Origin: Stenopsyche tienmushanensis
Taxonomy: Eukaryota > Arthropoda > Insecta > Trichoptera > Stenopsychidae
DNA: 64,000 nucleotides
Reading direction: 5' to 3'
Assembly (NCBI GenBank): GCA_008973525.1
Contig: WACJ01000042.1
Span: 558,001-622,000 of the forward strand
In this document: positions 24,042 through 35,699 of the stretch, in pieces
How positions within the stretch are numbered: the first letter of the stretch is position 1
How the letters are laid out: each line of letters starts with the position of its first letter
The notes under the pieces: model-generated
What the model was told of the DNA's origin: nothing
Database searches by the model: none
The model's input: only the letters and a program-made list of their open reading frames with translations
Made by a program: the position numbers and the translations under genes

Positions 24042-24469
24042 TGACAAAGCTTGGTTGAAAAGAGTAACATATCTAGCAGATATACTAGAGCAGCAAAATA
24101 GGGTTAACCTGAAACTTGAGCGTGGATTTATAACTCTTCTTCATTTAAAAACGAAAGAAAGAAATAAATCAAATGTTGAGAATGTCGCGAGGTTGGTGTT
24201 AACAAAAATTCACTCACGATTTTTGAGGCTGGTCAATAACATGCAACTTTAACCATCGTATCAAATTAATTATTAAACATAATTATATTTTAATGACCTT
24301 AATATTTTATTTAGAAATTTAAAAACAACTTTTGCCGTATTACTAAAGATGCCTTTTTCAATTGCATCGGGTCACATGACTTTTATAAAAAAGGGGACGC
24401 CATCCGAAAAAGGTTGGGAATCTAAGCTCTAGTAGCTTGAAAACCAGCCTCGTGTGCACTGGACATTAG

Positions 24470-24505
24470 ACTATCGTTTATATATAATATATATATATAT
24501 ACTCC
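24470..24505. repeat. AT microsatellite
   Basis: A TTTATATATAATATATATAT-type run, ordinary simple-sequence DNA. Confidence 0.7.
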
Positions 24506-24532
24506 CCATGCATTTGTTCCATAATATCTCCC

Positions 24533-24571
24533 TTAACCCTTTGCGCTCCTATGTCGAATCTGATTCGACAT
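24533..24571 (+). mobile_element. Solitary piggyBac-like terminus with palindrome
   Basis: TTAACCCTTTGCGCTCCT is followed at 24551-24571 by a perfect palindrome: arms ATGTCGAATC and GATTCGACAT around one T. A related end in reverse orientation closes at 30247-30250 (GGACCGCAAAGGGTTAA). TTAACCCTTTGC starts are typical of piggyBac-superfamily ends. The partner end of this copy was not found. Confidence 0.5.
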
Positions 24572-26980
24572 TGATTTTATTCCGGAGCTGGCAGCATAAA
24601 TTGAGAATCATCTAACACATGTGGGTCATTTAATAGTTGTGTTCTGGCGTGTTTCTGGACTATCATTATGACAGTCTGGCGACTGAGTGTCGTTGGGTTT
24701 GAGAGACAAGGGAGTGGAAATCTAGTGAAAATTAAATATAATTAAATCATACTGTCAAAGTAGTTTTTTTAAATTTTATATGAATTAGTGAATAAAAAAT
24801 CATTTATAAGTGTTGCCAGACTATTTACTGCGTTTTAATATAGTACCAGACTGGTTTAAACTATTTTTAATATCTTATATTAAAAATAAATCTGGGTCTG
24901 GCCAGACCACTTTCAATGAAAATAGAAATATCCTTCATTTTCGAAATAGAAGGATCCCAAAATTTATTTTAGCTACTATTAAAAAATTCATCGCAAAAGC
25001 AAAAAGGTGTGACCAGACCATCTTATTGATAAACGGGGTAAAAAATATTACGTATTTTTAAAAAGACTATATAGAAATATACTTGCATTATGTATTGCGA
25101 ATGAAACACATATCTAAGTAAATACTTGGAATAAGAATCGAATCTTTTCCTTTATTATTATTTGTACGGAAATGTTTGCAAGAACGTTTGATTTTAAAGA
25201 AACCTGTCAAAATGCTTTTACTCTTTTTATCCAAAGAACGTGTAGAATACTCAAATGCTATTGTTATTTTCTTATTTTGTAAGGCAACAAGCCAAAACAA
25301 TTTGCGCTCATATGTGGTAAATCTGAAGGCTCGATTTAGTGTAGTAGAACAAATTGAAAAGTGTAGATATGAATATTTTTAAAGTGTATTTCATAATACA
25401 TGTGACAGGGAAAACTTCTTATTTGAAAAAGGGGTTCTGAAGCGACAGATATTCTGAGAAGGGTGACACTCTAACGTTTTTTGTTACAGTTATACAGAGG
25501 ACTGTCTTTAAATATCTCTCTGTAACATGGACAAAATAATTCAACTGATATCTGCTATACTGCTTGTGTTATCCATTTTTAGTTTAGTTTACTTTTCGAT
25601 ACATCTGAAATTCATCTTGGGATAGGGAATTTTAAAATACATTGGGATTTGAAGTCTGTAAACTCCTATTGGACAAATATTCTCGCATCCTTAGAGAAAT
25701 AGAAGACTGTATTTATTCAGCACCAACGGACACGTGTACACGTGTTCCAATATTCGATTTCTTCGAGCGCAACATGAGAAACAAATTAAATTTTAAATTA
25801 CAAGCCAACGTCAAATGCTTGTGGACTCTGGGGGTCTTTTCTTTAATTAAAACTTCCCCCATCAGAGTGTTATTTCGTATCGCTTCCTCACTATGACGTT
25901 TTGTAGAATGTCAGGCGTGTTTGCAGTTTCCGCTTCCGACGGATATCGCCGACGTAGCGAATTCCAACCCCCCGTTCCCGGGCCGTAAAAGCCTTCGATT
26001 ATCTTTTTTCAATACCCAACAAATGACCCGTTCGACCAAAACGGTTGAAAGTCAAACAGTGGTTAATTAAAATGACGGCTCAATGGGCACGGCGGCCATA
26101 CTCTCATGCAAACACAAAAATACGTTTCATGGTGTACATCCCGGAAGTTTGGATGTTTCCGTTGAGCGTGCGATTATATCCCGTATTGGAAACCTGGAAA
26201 TTTGAACTTTCATTAAAATTTCAAATCCCCGATGGATGTAAACGGCGAGCTAAATTACACGCTTTCATTAAACCTATTATAGAGAAACGTTGATAGAGCA
26301 ACAACATCGGCTTTTAAATATATATTGGGACGAAAATTCAAAGCCATACCAAAAATGAACATCATCCTATAATATACAAAAAGTTTATAATCTCGAGATT
26401 AAGTTGTAAATAGCATGGGCTAAAATATCACTCGAATGAAGATATTTTAAAAAAATAACACAACATAGAGTTGATATGAACTGATCACGATTTGATTGAA
26501 TAGGGATATCAAAAAATATTCGTGACTGTCACCGTAGCAGTATCAAATGGTAAATAAATTGGACTATTAAAAGTTCACATTGAATCGCCCCCTCTACGGA
26601 GATAAAATAAAGGATGTGGTCGTATGCTGCGAGTCCGCGTCGAGGCTGCGGAGCCCTATCGATACCAAAAGAAACGGATGCCCTCGTCTTTAAACACAAC
26701 AATTCAATGCATATTTTCATCGCTTTGGCAATCGTTCGATCCTTTTTTTCCCGATTTCGATTTTAAATACATATCCACTTCAGCTGCATTTTTGAGTCGT
26801 TTTTTTTCTCAGACTGTGCTCCATGGACCAGTTTAATTGTGCAAGTGCGCAGATTATCATGAAACAGTATCGTCTGTTTTCTGCTAAATAAATACGAACG
26901 TTTATATTTTAATTTTCGATGACGAAACTTTTAATTGTCTACAATGAATTTGTGCCCCTGTGGAACTATTTTATTTGTGT
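24572..26980. other. No gene seen
   Basis: Region 24810-25030 has four scattered CCAGAC-containing strings, possibly remnants of a short repeat. Frames at 24810-25061, 25642-25896, 26045-26293 and 26624-26836 are short and unrecognised. The patch 25900-26290 is less AT-rich than its surroundings. Confidence 0.4.
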
Positions 26981-26984
26981 TCGA

Positions 26985-27060
26985 CCAAGGCGCGTGATAT
27001 CCATCCTATCCTATAATACCCATCCTATTCGCTATGTCAATGAGTTTTAACGCTTCGAGT
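26985..27060 (-). repeat. Family M short repeat, copy 2
   Basis: Reverse complement of the 21285-21350 block, with CCATCCTATCCTATAATACC and CATCCTATTCGCTATGTCAA. It lies directly before a reverse family E block. Confidence 0.5.
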
Positions 27061-27170
27061 GCTGAAAATCTGAGACAGACGAATGTCTTACGTCTTATTA
27101 TACACTCACATATCGGTTGTAAGATCGTATTGTAAAGCTACCCCTACACGTCTAAATATTCTCAGATATA
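27061..27170 (-). repeat. Family E 3' block fragment
   Basis: Contains GAATGTCTTACGTC, TATACACTCACATATCG and CCCCTACACGTCTAAATATT, the reverse complement of the block at 15130-15240 and 30640-30740. Confidence 0.55.
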
Positions 27171-27185
27171 TTTTTATTTTTTTAA

Positions 27186-27589
27186 GTACGCGTAATAACG
27201 CGCTAACGCGCGGGTCCGTTTTTCCTATCGGGCCGTGATTTTGCTGCATGAATGGATGGGAATAGATGAGCGTCGAATAGAAAGACTCTTTTCTAAATTA
27301 CTATTTATTCCACCCAAGAAAGAGAGAGAGAGAGATTTGGCTGCAGGAGGGACGACCTTCCGCAACCAAGGCTAACCGACAACTCTCCCGACTCCCGCCT
27401 CCTGCGCGTCACTACCCAACCGACAACGTTGCGCGCGCAAGAAGCGATCTGTCAGTATGCAGGTGCAATATCTCCGTAGGCCCACAAGAGATGGCGCTGT
27501 TAAAATAACACATTGCACCTGAAGAGAGACGGAAGATGTCGCTTTTAACAGCGCTACTATGTGGGGATGGTAAATCGCCCACGCTACAC
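27186..27589 (+). repeat. Family A interspersed repeat, copy 2
   Basis: Collinear with the reverse complement of 543-1016 over most of its length: CGCGGGTCCGTTTTTC, GCTGCATGAATGGATGGGAA, GGCTGCAGGAGGGACGACC, CGCAACCAAGGCTAACCGAC, then the inverted repeat with arms CAGGTGCAATAT (27460-27471) and ACATTGCACCTG (27510-27521). It ends at a CCCACGCTACA block that corresponds to GTAACGTGGG in copy 1. A GA microsatellite, AGAGAGAGAGAGA, interrupts it at about 27322. Confidence 0.75.
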
Positions 27590-29081
27590 ATCTTTGAGTG
27601 TTTTACAGTTATTTTTATTCTGACATAGACTAAGCTCAAACACAATGTCTCAAAATGTTCGAATACTTTCGGGTCCTCCTAATACAATTTATTTAATTTG
27701 AATTTTTATTATATTACTAATTTTTCATTGTAAATATCTAAGATCATGTTGCAAAATTTATTGCATATATAAAATATTATTTAAAACCTCCTTTTGAACA
27801 CATTATTTACAACAGTATGGATCGGTTAATTTTCGTCCTATTTGAACAATGTCAAAACTAACTTAATTGGGCAAAGTAAATATACTTTTTGTGCAAACTT
27901 ATAGCTTGGGGTAGCAACGAATATATTTGCCACCCTCGATTCGATGTTAATCATTTTTTGTAGGCATTGTTCTAAACAAGCCAAATCCTAAAGATTTACA
28001 TGACCTTTTGTGTTGAGCATAATCAAACAACTTCCATTGAAAACTCCTTGTCAGTTGGTCAAATATTTAACTCCAACGTTGATAAAGCTTAAGACTTTAT
28101 CAATGTCTAATATCGTAACCATTTTTGATTTTGGATCATTCAATATGGATGTATCTATTGATCTGTGTATATGACGATATGTTTGTGTTATTGACATTTT
28201 ATTAAATTTACACACGCTAAAAGATAATTTTATTATAAACATTATTATATATTAAAAAATATTAATAATACACGCATTTCAGTAGAATTATTTAACAAAT
28301 AGTGACAATCAATTAACTCTATAATCAATATTACGGTAGACACGTTAAAGATATATTTCAGTATATATTTTTTCCCAGAAGAAATCAAAGCAGATCCAAG
28401 GCCATGCTTATATTATATCAACCCCTAAAAATATATATTTAATATTGAGCAACCCCCAAAAAAATATAATTCAATCGACTTGATTGAATTTCAATATTTC
28501 TATATTCGTGTTTTGAATATGATTAAGTTAAATTGCATCATATTATCCCTATTTTTTCTGGCATAAATTTCCCCGAAAAAATCTAATGGATCAACGAAGT
28601 TATTTAAACGTGACAAGCATTATATAATATTTGATCTAAAAATTAATTTACGGTCGCTCAATTCGAATTTAGATCATCCCAAAATTAGGCCGCAATAAAA
28701 CTATAAAATAAATTTAAAACTTTGCTCCAATAAAAACTATCCATAAATTTAGTTACACATTATATAATATTTACAACCCTTGTTTGAATTATTATCCATG
28801 ATTCCGCATTTAGGTTCGGCGTATTTTATATAATAGCCTTATTTTCTCAAAGATATAATATGGCGAGCTGATGACTTCCCCGGGGAGATAAATATGTTTT
28901 AGACGATACAAAAATAGTATAATTAGATATAAATCTATATCTATAATAGAATATATTTTTGGATCAACACGAGAAAATATTATTTTTATAGTCATACAAA
29001 CGATCATAATTATGTTGCGCAAAAACTGTATTCGGAAGTACTCAAAGTATAGCGACACGTGTCTCTCCCGCTGTTTGTTTA
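27590..29081. other. No gene seen; strongly AT-rich
   Basis: Only short frames rich in Ile, Lys and Asn. Nothing with a domain signature or paired termini was found. Confidence 0.45.
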
Positions 29082-29856
29082 TTAACACATTCCTGTCGGG
29101 CTACGCATAGCATTAGTCTTTCGATTTATGCGGGGCGTATTTGTAATTATCGCGTTAGACCCTTTTTTTTAAAGGCAATTAATCACATGGTTAAAGATTG
29201 TATCCGAAAGACGCACATTTGCTCAACGCAATGGATATGTTGCGTTAGATCTTTTTTTTTAACCATTTGAGGAGTGTGCAAATTTAAAATCGATGAAGTC
29301 GTTGATGCCATAATCGCTTTACACCAATTACTTTCTGTCAGCTCCTATCAGCGTAAGACAATCTTCAATTCGAGGCAGTCAATTGTAAATAAACACTGTT
29401 GATAGCATATAAGACCACGTAATTTCTTTGCATAAACAATACACAAAAAATCGATTCATTTGCTCCTGTTTTAGAAGGAAATGATAATTGGATAAAGGTT
29501 CATTCAACAAGTAGCGACGAACAGAAAGCAATTAAATAAATAAATATTGTCGATAGCATAAAATATTCGGTCATTTCTTTGCGTAAACAAATAACACACT
29601 TGAAATTGAAATAATTATTAGTCGATAAATTTGGGCTTTTCCGTCTTTGTCTCCCGAGCTGCGCTACGTTCTCTTTCTGTCTCTGTCTGCCTCCGAGCTC
29701 AATGTACAATAGTGCTCTTTCGAATAAGTGGAGGGGGGGGTCCCAGACCCTGGGATAGTACTCCTTTAGAGGTAAAAGCCAATTAATCATATGCTCCGCG
29801 TCTACCAATAGTATACAAAAGACGCGCATAGACGTAAGCCGACGGGAATGTGTTAG
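29082..29856. mobile_element. TTAA family C element carrying a nested family B element
   Basis: The outer termini are TTAACACATTCCTGTCGG at 29082 and CCGACGGGAATGTG followed by TTAG at 29853-29856. They form a 17-bp inverted repeat with one mismatch, and the right TTAA has mutated to TTAG. Relative to the 359-bp copy at 5833-6191 it is enlarged by an internal block at about 29259-29775 that is a family B copy (TTAACCATTTGAGGAGTG on one side, CTGGGATAGTACTCC on the other). A GGCAATTAATCACATG-like string lies on both sides of the inner block, suggesting an internal duplication. Everything here is non-coding. Confidence 0.7.
29259..29775 (-). mobile_element. TTAA family B element (nested)
   Basis: Same orientation as 23580-24041. 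The left end has TTAA at 29259-29262, and the right end reads CTCCTTTAGAGGTAA with the final TTAA degraded. The C-rich CTCTGTCTGCCTCCGAGCTC tract and the CCAGACCCTGGGA hairpin are present. It sits wholly inside the family C element, so B inserted after C. Confidence 0.7.
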
Positions 29857-30229
29857 CTGTTCATAATATACTATTTATAATAAAATATTATTAAACCGAT
29901 CAAATAAGGTTAGTTTATTTGTAGATATGATTTGGGATAACAATTAACCGGCTAATATGAGCCAATCAAAATATTACGCTTAAATTCTCAATTTTTAATA
30001 GTGAAGCTCTATGCTATTTACAGTGTAGTTCGAGTTATAAAACTTAGTCTGGTGAACACTATAAATATTTTAGAGTAAGGCAAATTTGAACAAGTTGTAT
30101 CCTACGGCTTTTAAATAGTATCAATAATTAAAATTAATTAAAACCTGTGCCAAATATGAGTATTTCGATTCAAAATCGATGGCAGAAATAATTTACATGG
30201 AAACAAAATCAATGTCTCAACATGTGAGA

Positions 30230-30250
30230 CATAGGACCGCAAAGGGTTAA
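30230..30250 (-). mobile_element. Solitary piggyBac-like terminus
   Basis: GGACCGCAAAGGGTTAA closes at 30247-30250 and is the reverse complement of the 24533 terminus type. The matching opposite end was not resolved. Confidence 0.4.
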
Positions 30251-30289
30251 TAAAGTCGGTCAAGTCCATCTATTAACGTTCTTAACACT

Positions 30290-30790
30290 TATCGTCCACA
30301 CAAATCAAATTTATCTCAGCGCCGTGTAGCGTGAATAAATCTTGTATATTAATAAATTAACCTTAACACTGTTGATGTTGAGCTCCATAATAGCATTTCA
30401 AATAGAATCACTTGATGATCAAAAATATAATCATTCATCCGTTGATGATTGGTGTGATGATTCTCCATTTTGTACTCGATGAAAATAAAACGTTCAAATA
30501 TTGTATTCCTTTATAAAAATATCAAAGTGATTCCTTGTATTCGTAAAACTTGATACGGAATTTTAATCTAAAAGTGACAAAATAATAAAAGAGTTCGTAA
30601 ATGTAATGTTTGAAATAATTATTTGAATAAATTTCGGAATATTTGAGTTTAGACGTGTAGGGGCACCTTTACAGCGCGACATCGATGTAAGAGTGTATGA
30701 TGAGACGCAAGACATCCGTCTCTGTTTCTGATTCACTAATCTCCGCACTCAATGTGCGAAAATACACTTTTTATCACTCGATTCTTAACT
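30290..30790 (-). mobile_element. hAT 3' end relic with family E block
   Basis: Begins with the segment shared with 33060 and 41430 (AGCGTGAATAAA, TTAATAAAT, CCTTAACACTGTTGAT, then GCATTTCAAATAGAA), the minus-strand 3' part of an hAT transposase, here without a readable frame. It runs into TTGATGATTGGTGTGATGAT and TTTAGACGTGTAGGGGCACC, the non-coding tail shared with 15020-15310. Confidence 0.55.
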
Positions 30791-32699
30791 TGGTGGATGT
30801 AAGTATAATATTTTGAAATAATCGATAAAGTAAAAAAATATATTAAATTGCTAGTTAGCGTAGCAGGTTTTTAAATGGTAAAATTGTTTTGGATTATACA
30901 AACATTTTAATTTTTATATTTAAGTAGTGTTTGTGCGATTGCCTTGGGTGTTTTAGTTTCTTTCTTTCAAAAAATAACTCTTTGTTCACACGGTTGATTA
31001 AATTGTTCTCTTACGTACATTTGCGAAACATTCAAAGTATTTTTACTTTGAATGAAACAACTCGAATGTTTAACAACCCCAAACAAGAAGCGAGGTCTCC
31101 GTCGGTTAGCGGCCATTTTTCGTAAAATACGAGGTGTTGACTTTTGAACTTTTTTTTCTCCTGGAAAGTTTTCTTTCTTGGGCCGAAATGCGAGCAAGAC
31201 TCTTCATCGCGAATTCGTACATAAATATTGAACTTTTGACATGAATATGTAGGCTACCGAAACGCGTTGCGCAACGCGTATCATAAATATTCGCGGAATG
31301 AATTCCGAAAGCTACATTCATGAATTCTATTATACGCCGAGAATGAGGTAAAAGGGCGTATCATTCCTGCTTTTTATTTCCTTCGCCGCCAGTTTTTTAC
31401 TTGGAGCGATTTTCCGCCTCGGAGGACGTTAAATGCTCACGTTTGTGCGTTTAGTTTATTATTGTGAGCTAATTTGTGGGTAAATTTAACGTCGGCTGAA
31501 GAAATTAAATATGCCCACATAATGGCCACGTAAAAAGATCGCCCAAAGTTGATGAGGGTATGTAAACTATAATTCGCTCAACTGAAACAACATTATCAGA
31601 ATCCCTCTCTGTAAATGGATGCTTGAGGGTCGTGGGTGGGATATTTCACCACAGTTCTGATCCTCATATTTTTTATTTACAAACTCCACGTATTATTAGG
31701 ACTAACGAGGAGTTAACATATATTTTAACACTAAGCAGCAAATATGAATAATAACCCATACTTTCAACAGGTTATTTATTATAGATGCTATTTACAATTT
31801 TCCCCATTTATAAATATAGGAAATAACTTCTGTATTTCGTTCTTGTGCGAATTAAAGATACACAAGAACGAAAAAAGACATACGTCTAAAATGGATTCGG
31901 AAATTTGAAGGTATTTGACTTAAATCATCTCATTTCTTTACTAAGGTTCTTACATTTCATATAATATTGAAGACTTGTTACAATTATATTTGCTTTGATA
32001 ATGAATTTTCTTTCGCCTTATTATTGATCTTGGATAATATAAAAATAAAATCGAAAAATATCATCGGCAATGCATTAAAAATATACGCATAAAACGAGAG
32101 TCACCCCTATGTTTTTGGAGTAAATTAGACGATTTTTACCATTTGATTGTGATTATTAAATCCTGATAAATCACAAACGCTACATTTTTTTATTGAGATT
32201 TCAGGAAACGTGTATTTTAATAGTTGCACTTAAAAAAAGCTCTTTTAAGAAATGTCAAGCCAGTCATTTTGACATCTTTTATATTGATTCTGAAAAATTT
32301 TCAGCCTTTAATGGGATATTCTAGTCTAGATTTTTTTTGATGTTGCCATTTTATGATTTATTTATTTGAGGTAGGGACTATAACGACATATTTAGTTATT
32401 ACGAATATTTGAATTTTTAAAATTTTAGATGACTAGAAGGGTTGAAATCATGTCAACCAATATACACCCTTTTTACCCTTTACACTTTATCGACCAATAA
32501 CTTTTTATTTTTTATTTTTTTTTGTTGTATATTTTAAAAATGTCAATCTGGTTAGAAATGTATTTGTCTTTCTTTTTTATCGAACTTGAAAAATACCCAA
32601 TATTTGTACCTCTAGACTAAAATACCCTCTTAAAAAACTCCATTTGATAAGTTCCCTTAGGTGGAGGTAAATAATATATGAGACTTGAAAATATATGAC
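30791..32699. other. No gene seen
   Basis: Region 31080-31450 is less AT-rich and includes GCGTTGCGCAACGCG (31262-31276), a near-perfect palindrome of unknown meaning. Overlapping frames at 30931-31125 and 30967-31197 are on opposite strands and unrecognised. Confidence 0.4.
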
Positions 32700-32704
32700 A
32701 TTTT

Positions 32705-32860
32705 TAAGATAGGTTAGATTGGTGACACAAATATATGCATCTTGACAATCATATTTTTTTTAATGGAGAAAGTGGTTACAGCAACGATATTACAAATAAG
32801 TCTGCGGGAAGAATACATCTTCCCACAGTCAAAGCTATCCATCGATCCTCTTTCCTTGTT
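32705..32860. repeat. Family A-related fragment
   Basis: Matches 19205-19345: GTGACACAAATATATGCATC, an ATATTTTTTTTAATG stretch, GTGGTTACAGCAACG, GCGGGAAGAATACATCTTCC and CTATCCATCGAT. Confidence 0.5.
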
Positions 32861-33019
32861 CCCTACGTGTTCACATTATGTCTACTTCATTAAGACTTGA
32901 TATAATTTTAATCAAAGTTAAAATCTATATTTTTTTCTAAATTGAATTTTATATTCTTATAATTTAAAAAGACCAATCCTAGATAGATAGAGTTTTAAAT
33001 CTTTGATTAGGAAGTTAAT

Positions 33020-33420
33020 TTTAAATTGAGTCAAACAAAGATACTATATTCGTATGTTCACCACTTATCTGCCAGACAAATCCAATTTCTCCCAGCACCG
33101 CGCAGCGTGAATAAAGCTTGTACATATATCCATTAGATGAACCTTAACACTGTTGATATTGTTAATCCCCATAAATAGCGCTTCAAATATAATCATTTTT
33201 GGTATCGGGCTGAGTTTTAAATATTTAATTGAATTTTGAGGTTTTATACTATTTATCATGATTCTAAGAAGATCCCCAAACATGAAGGCTTCTGAATATG
33301 ATTATCTTCTAGATCTGTCTGGAATATTTAGATGTGTAGGGGTACCTTTACACTCTCTCCGCCTCTTTCTTTGATTCACTAATCTCCGCACTCAATGTGC
33401 GAAAATATTATTTCTGTATC
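33020..33420 (-). mobile_element. hAT 3' end relic, copy 2
   Basis: Collinear with 41380-41560 at the start (AATTTTAAATTGAGTCAAAC, then GATACTATATTCGTATGTTC, ACCACTTATC). The minus frame 33065-33283 contains IFEALFMGINNINSVKVHL, which parallels LFETLFMGLNHIKSVKVHL at 41456-41692. It then joins the GTGTAGGGGTACC and CACTCAATGTGCGAAAATA blocks of family E. The hAT dimerisation motif itself is lost here. Confidence 0.6.
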
Positions 33421-33779
33421 ACTCAAGTCCGATCGCAACTTATGCGCGATTACTCATCAACGGTTGATTAGGGTAAATTGATCTTTACAGATATTTTTTT
33501 TAAACGTTTTTATTGTTCAGTGTACTTTATAAAATGATTGAAGCGTAAGGTTAAATTAATTCTTGTTGAAGTGTTGAAACTGATCTGAAAGCTGATTAAC
33601 CAAGGCAAACAAATAAATATAAAACCAGTTACAAAAATCGAGAACTTTAGTAGGTCATGTCTTAAAAGTTATCAAGGATATTTAACATTTTTAAACAAGT
33701 CTCGAGATGAATTTAACACACATAAATAATTCGATTTATAATGATTTACCAAGTGTTAGTTATATTGTGTTAGTTCTTA

Positions 33780-34090
33780 GACTCTTATTTAAGATTTGGG
33801 TTTAAATCCAGATTGTGGGGAAAAAATCCACCATACCAAATAATCCGGAATATGTTTTCGATCGTTTGTTTCGATTTATATTTATTTTAAATTTCCTGAA
33901 TTTAAGTGAGAAAAAATTGAGATGATCAATGATGTTGGGCAGGGTCAACTAGGAGATGTTAATTTGCAATAATTATTTAAAAAAAAGCCTGCCTAAATCT
34001 CAAATTTAAACAATCTTATCTTAATCTAACCATATGTGAAAGACAATGATAAATCTCTACATTAAAATCCTTAATCCCTATGGAGATAAC
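33780..34090. repeat. Family H weak dispersed repeat
   Basis: TTAAATCCAGATTGTGGG, GATGATCAATGATG, CAGGGTCAACTAGGAGATGT and ATTTGCAATAATTATT appear in the same order as at 35140-35370. A TTCAAATCCAGATTCTGA string at 22130 and GGTTCAAATTCAGACCGTGG at 55949 may be further copies. The resemblance to a tRNA B-box is noted but no A-box was found. Confidence 0.4.
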
Positions 34091-34530
34091 CTACATTTCT
34101 TAACGGATAAAGGACCTTGCGAAGAAGAAATGGAGATGATTCATCCAATTTAACCGAATAAAATGATTATTTTCCGCAGGTTTTAGTCAATATTTTTGTA
34201 ATAAAAACTCTAAGATTATTAATAGCTAAACTGAACACACGCTAAAAATTTATTTCCAAATTGGAATGTTCTAATGTAACTTTGCTCTTCAGCTGATTGC
34301 ACACATCATGTTTTTGCTGTTTTTGTGAAAGCTTTAGCAAAACTTTTGATTTCCATATAATACGTGACATTTAAAACGTCACATAGCAAACAGGACTCGA
34401 AGTTATAATTGAAAAGCATGAAAAAATTCCGAGAGCAATTTTCGACATGCGGGCTGTAATTTATTCCATAAATTTATTAAATATGATTTATGGAGTCTGG
34501 TTGTTTCAAAATTGGATTAGGTATGCTCAC

Positions 34531-34655
34531 CTGCTTTGTGAGGATGATAACGACGAGGATATAGCCGTTGAGGAGTAGTCCCAAGGCGGTGATTATGGTC
34601 AGTGGAATGCTCAGCGCCAAGGATACCATCCCGATCTTCGGTGTCCGAACAGATC
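34531..34655 (-). CDS. Candidate exon: TM1 of a class A (rhodopsin-like) GPCR
   Basis: On the minus strand a 125-base segment translates without stop to ...KIGMVSLALSIPL, TIITALGLLL, then NGYILVVIILTKQ. It is followed at once by GTGAGCATA, a consensus splice donor (GT at 34530-34529), with the last codon CAG complete. A long hydrophobic helix containing an Asn (N1.50 position, context LLLNGYILV), then a basic residue after the helix, is the class A receptor TM1 signature. Codons are GC-richer at third positions than the AT-rich flanks, as expected for constrained coding DNA. The proposed acceptor is ATAATAG at 34656; it has a weak pyrimidine tract. An alternative is an initiating ATG inside the segment (GGGATGGTATCC), giving a very short N-terminus. 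An in-frame TGA lies just upstream of the acceptor, so the exon cannot extend further. TM2-TM7 exons were not found downstream. The subfamily is not assigned. Confidence 0.55.
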
Positions 34656-34656
34656 C

Positions 34657-35099
34657 TATTATTCAGACTCCTCTTTCTTCCATGGCCGATTTTGTTATAT
34701 ATATATTTATTTAATAAAATATATTTATCACTTCTGCGAATATCATTTGAATGGCAATGCCATTTGTAAAATTTCACATCTTGCTCTTGAACGCGTTTTG
34801 TATAAACTTTCAGTGTCGAAACAGATATAAAAATTATCTTCTCTCTTTAAATATTTAAACACTTATATATATTACTAAAGCTCGTTTTGTGATTGAATCG
34901 CCTTTTTTACATGGTTATATGAATAATTTGGATTTAAATATATGTTTATTAAAAATATTTTTTAATTTCACTTCTTTTACATTGGGATCCATTGGACCTG
35001 AAACAAACAAACAGAATTCAATCAAAAAGTGTATCAAAGACGAAAAATCAACATCTAAATACATTAATCATTGTATTATTTCGTAGAGCAATATTTTGG
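34657..35099. other. Possible intron or upstream DNA of the GPCR candidate
   Basis: AT-rich, with a TATATATATATTTATTT run near 34697 and a 65-codon plus-strand frame at 34889-35086 that is not recognised. Confidence 0.35.
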
Positions 35100-35139
35100 T
35101 TTTTAGTATGATAATAGTTTAGATTCTGAACTCTTCTGG

Positions 35140-35370
35140 TTTGGTTTCATATCCAGATTGGGAACAAAATTCTTATTTGAAGTTTATCCGATCCTGAATC
35201 TAAAAATAATGATAAGATCACGCAGGGTTGACTATGAGTGTTTTGATTTGCAATAATGATTAAAACATAATTTTATAATAACGATAATTTTGCTCTTCCC
35301 TTATTTGCTCCCATCTTTTATTTTTAATTCATCCTAGCTTAACACACGTGGAAGATAATGGGAAACACAC
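35140..35370. repeat. Family H weak dispersed repeat, copy 2
   Basis: CATATCCAGATTGGGAAC, GCAGGGTTGACTATGAGTGT and ATTTGCAATAATGATTAAAA follow the order of 33780-34090, then TTAACACACGTGGAAGATAA compares with CATATGTGAAAGACAATG there. Confidence 0.4.
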
Positions 35371-35439
35371 AAAAAAAAGTTTTTAAAAAAAGTAAGATTA
35401 TTTAAATATAACATTTGGGATTCTTTAGGAATTAAGGCA

Positions 35440-35690
35440 ACACATTTCGATCTCTATCACCGAACGAGTGAAATCCTGAACGTGTTCCGTTGTTCATCGC
35501 AGCTGACTCGTTGGTCGGGACCATCGTTTACGAACCGAGCTGCGATCGATCACGTATCACGCCGTGCTCTTAACTGCGGGTTCGCGTGCAAAGTCGATAA
35601 ATTGCCGTGTAAAAATACGCACGTGATCATGGATGAGCTATCATGTTCAACATGCATTCAACGTTATTTATTTGCATTTTTTTAATAATC
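35440..35690. other. GC-richer island, no recognisable gene
   Basis: A 67-codon plus frame (35482-35685) has no motif that I recognise. The stretch is rich in short palindromes (GCGATCGATCACG, CACGTGATCATG). It abuts a truncated family B copy. It could be regulatory DNA or unrecognised repeat; nothing decides this. Confidence 0.3.
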
Positions 35691-35699
35691 CTTTCTATT

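Noticed and set aside
35440..35690. CpG-like island as a promoter
   Set aside because: Palindromes and higher GC are present, but there is no TATA, initiator or downstream frame to support it.
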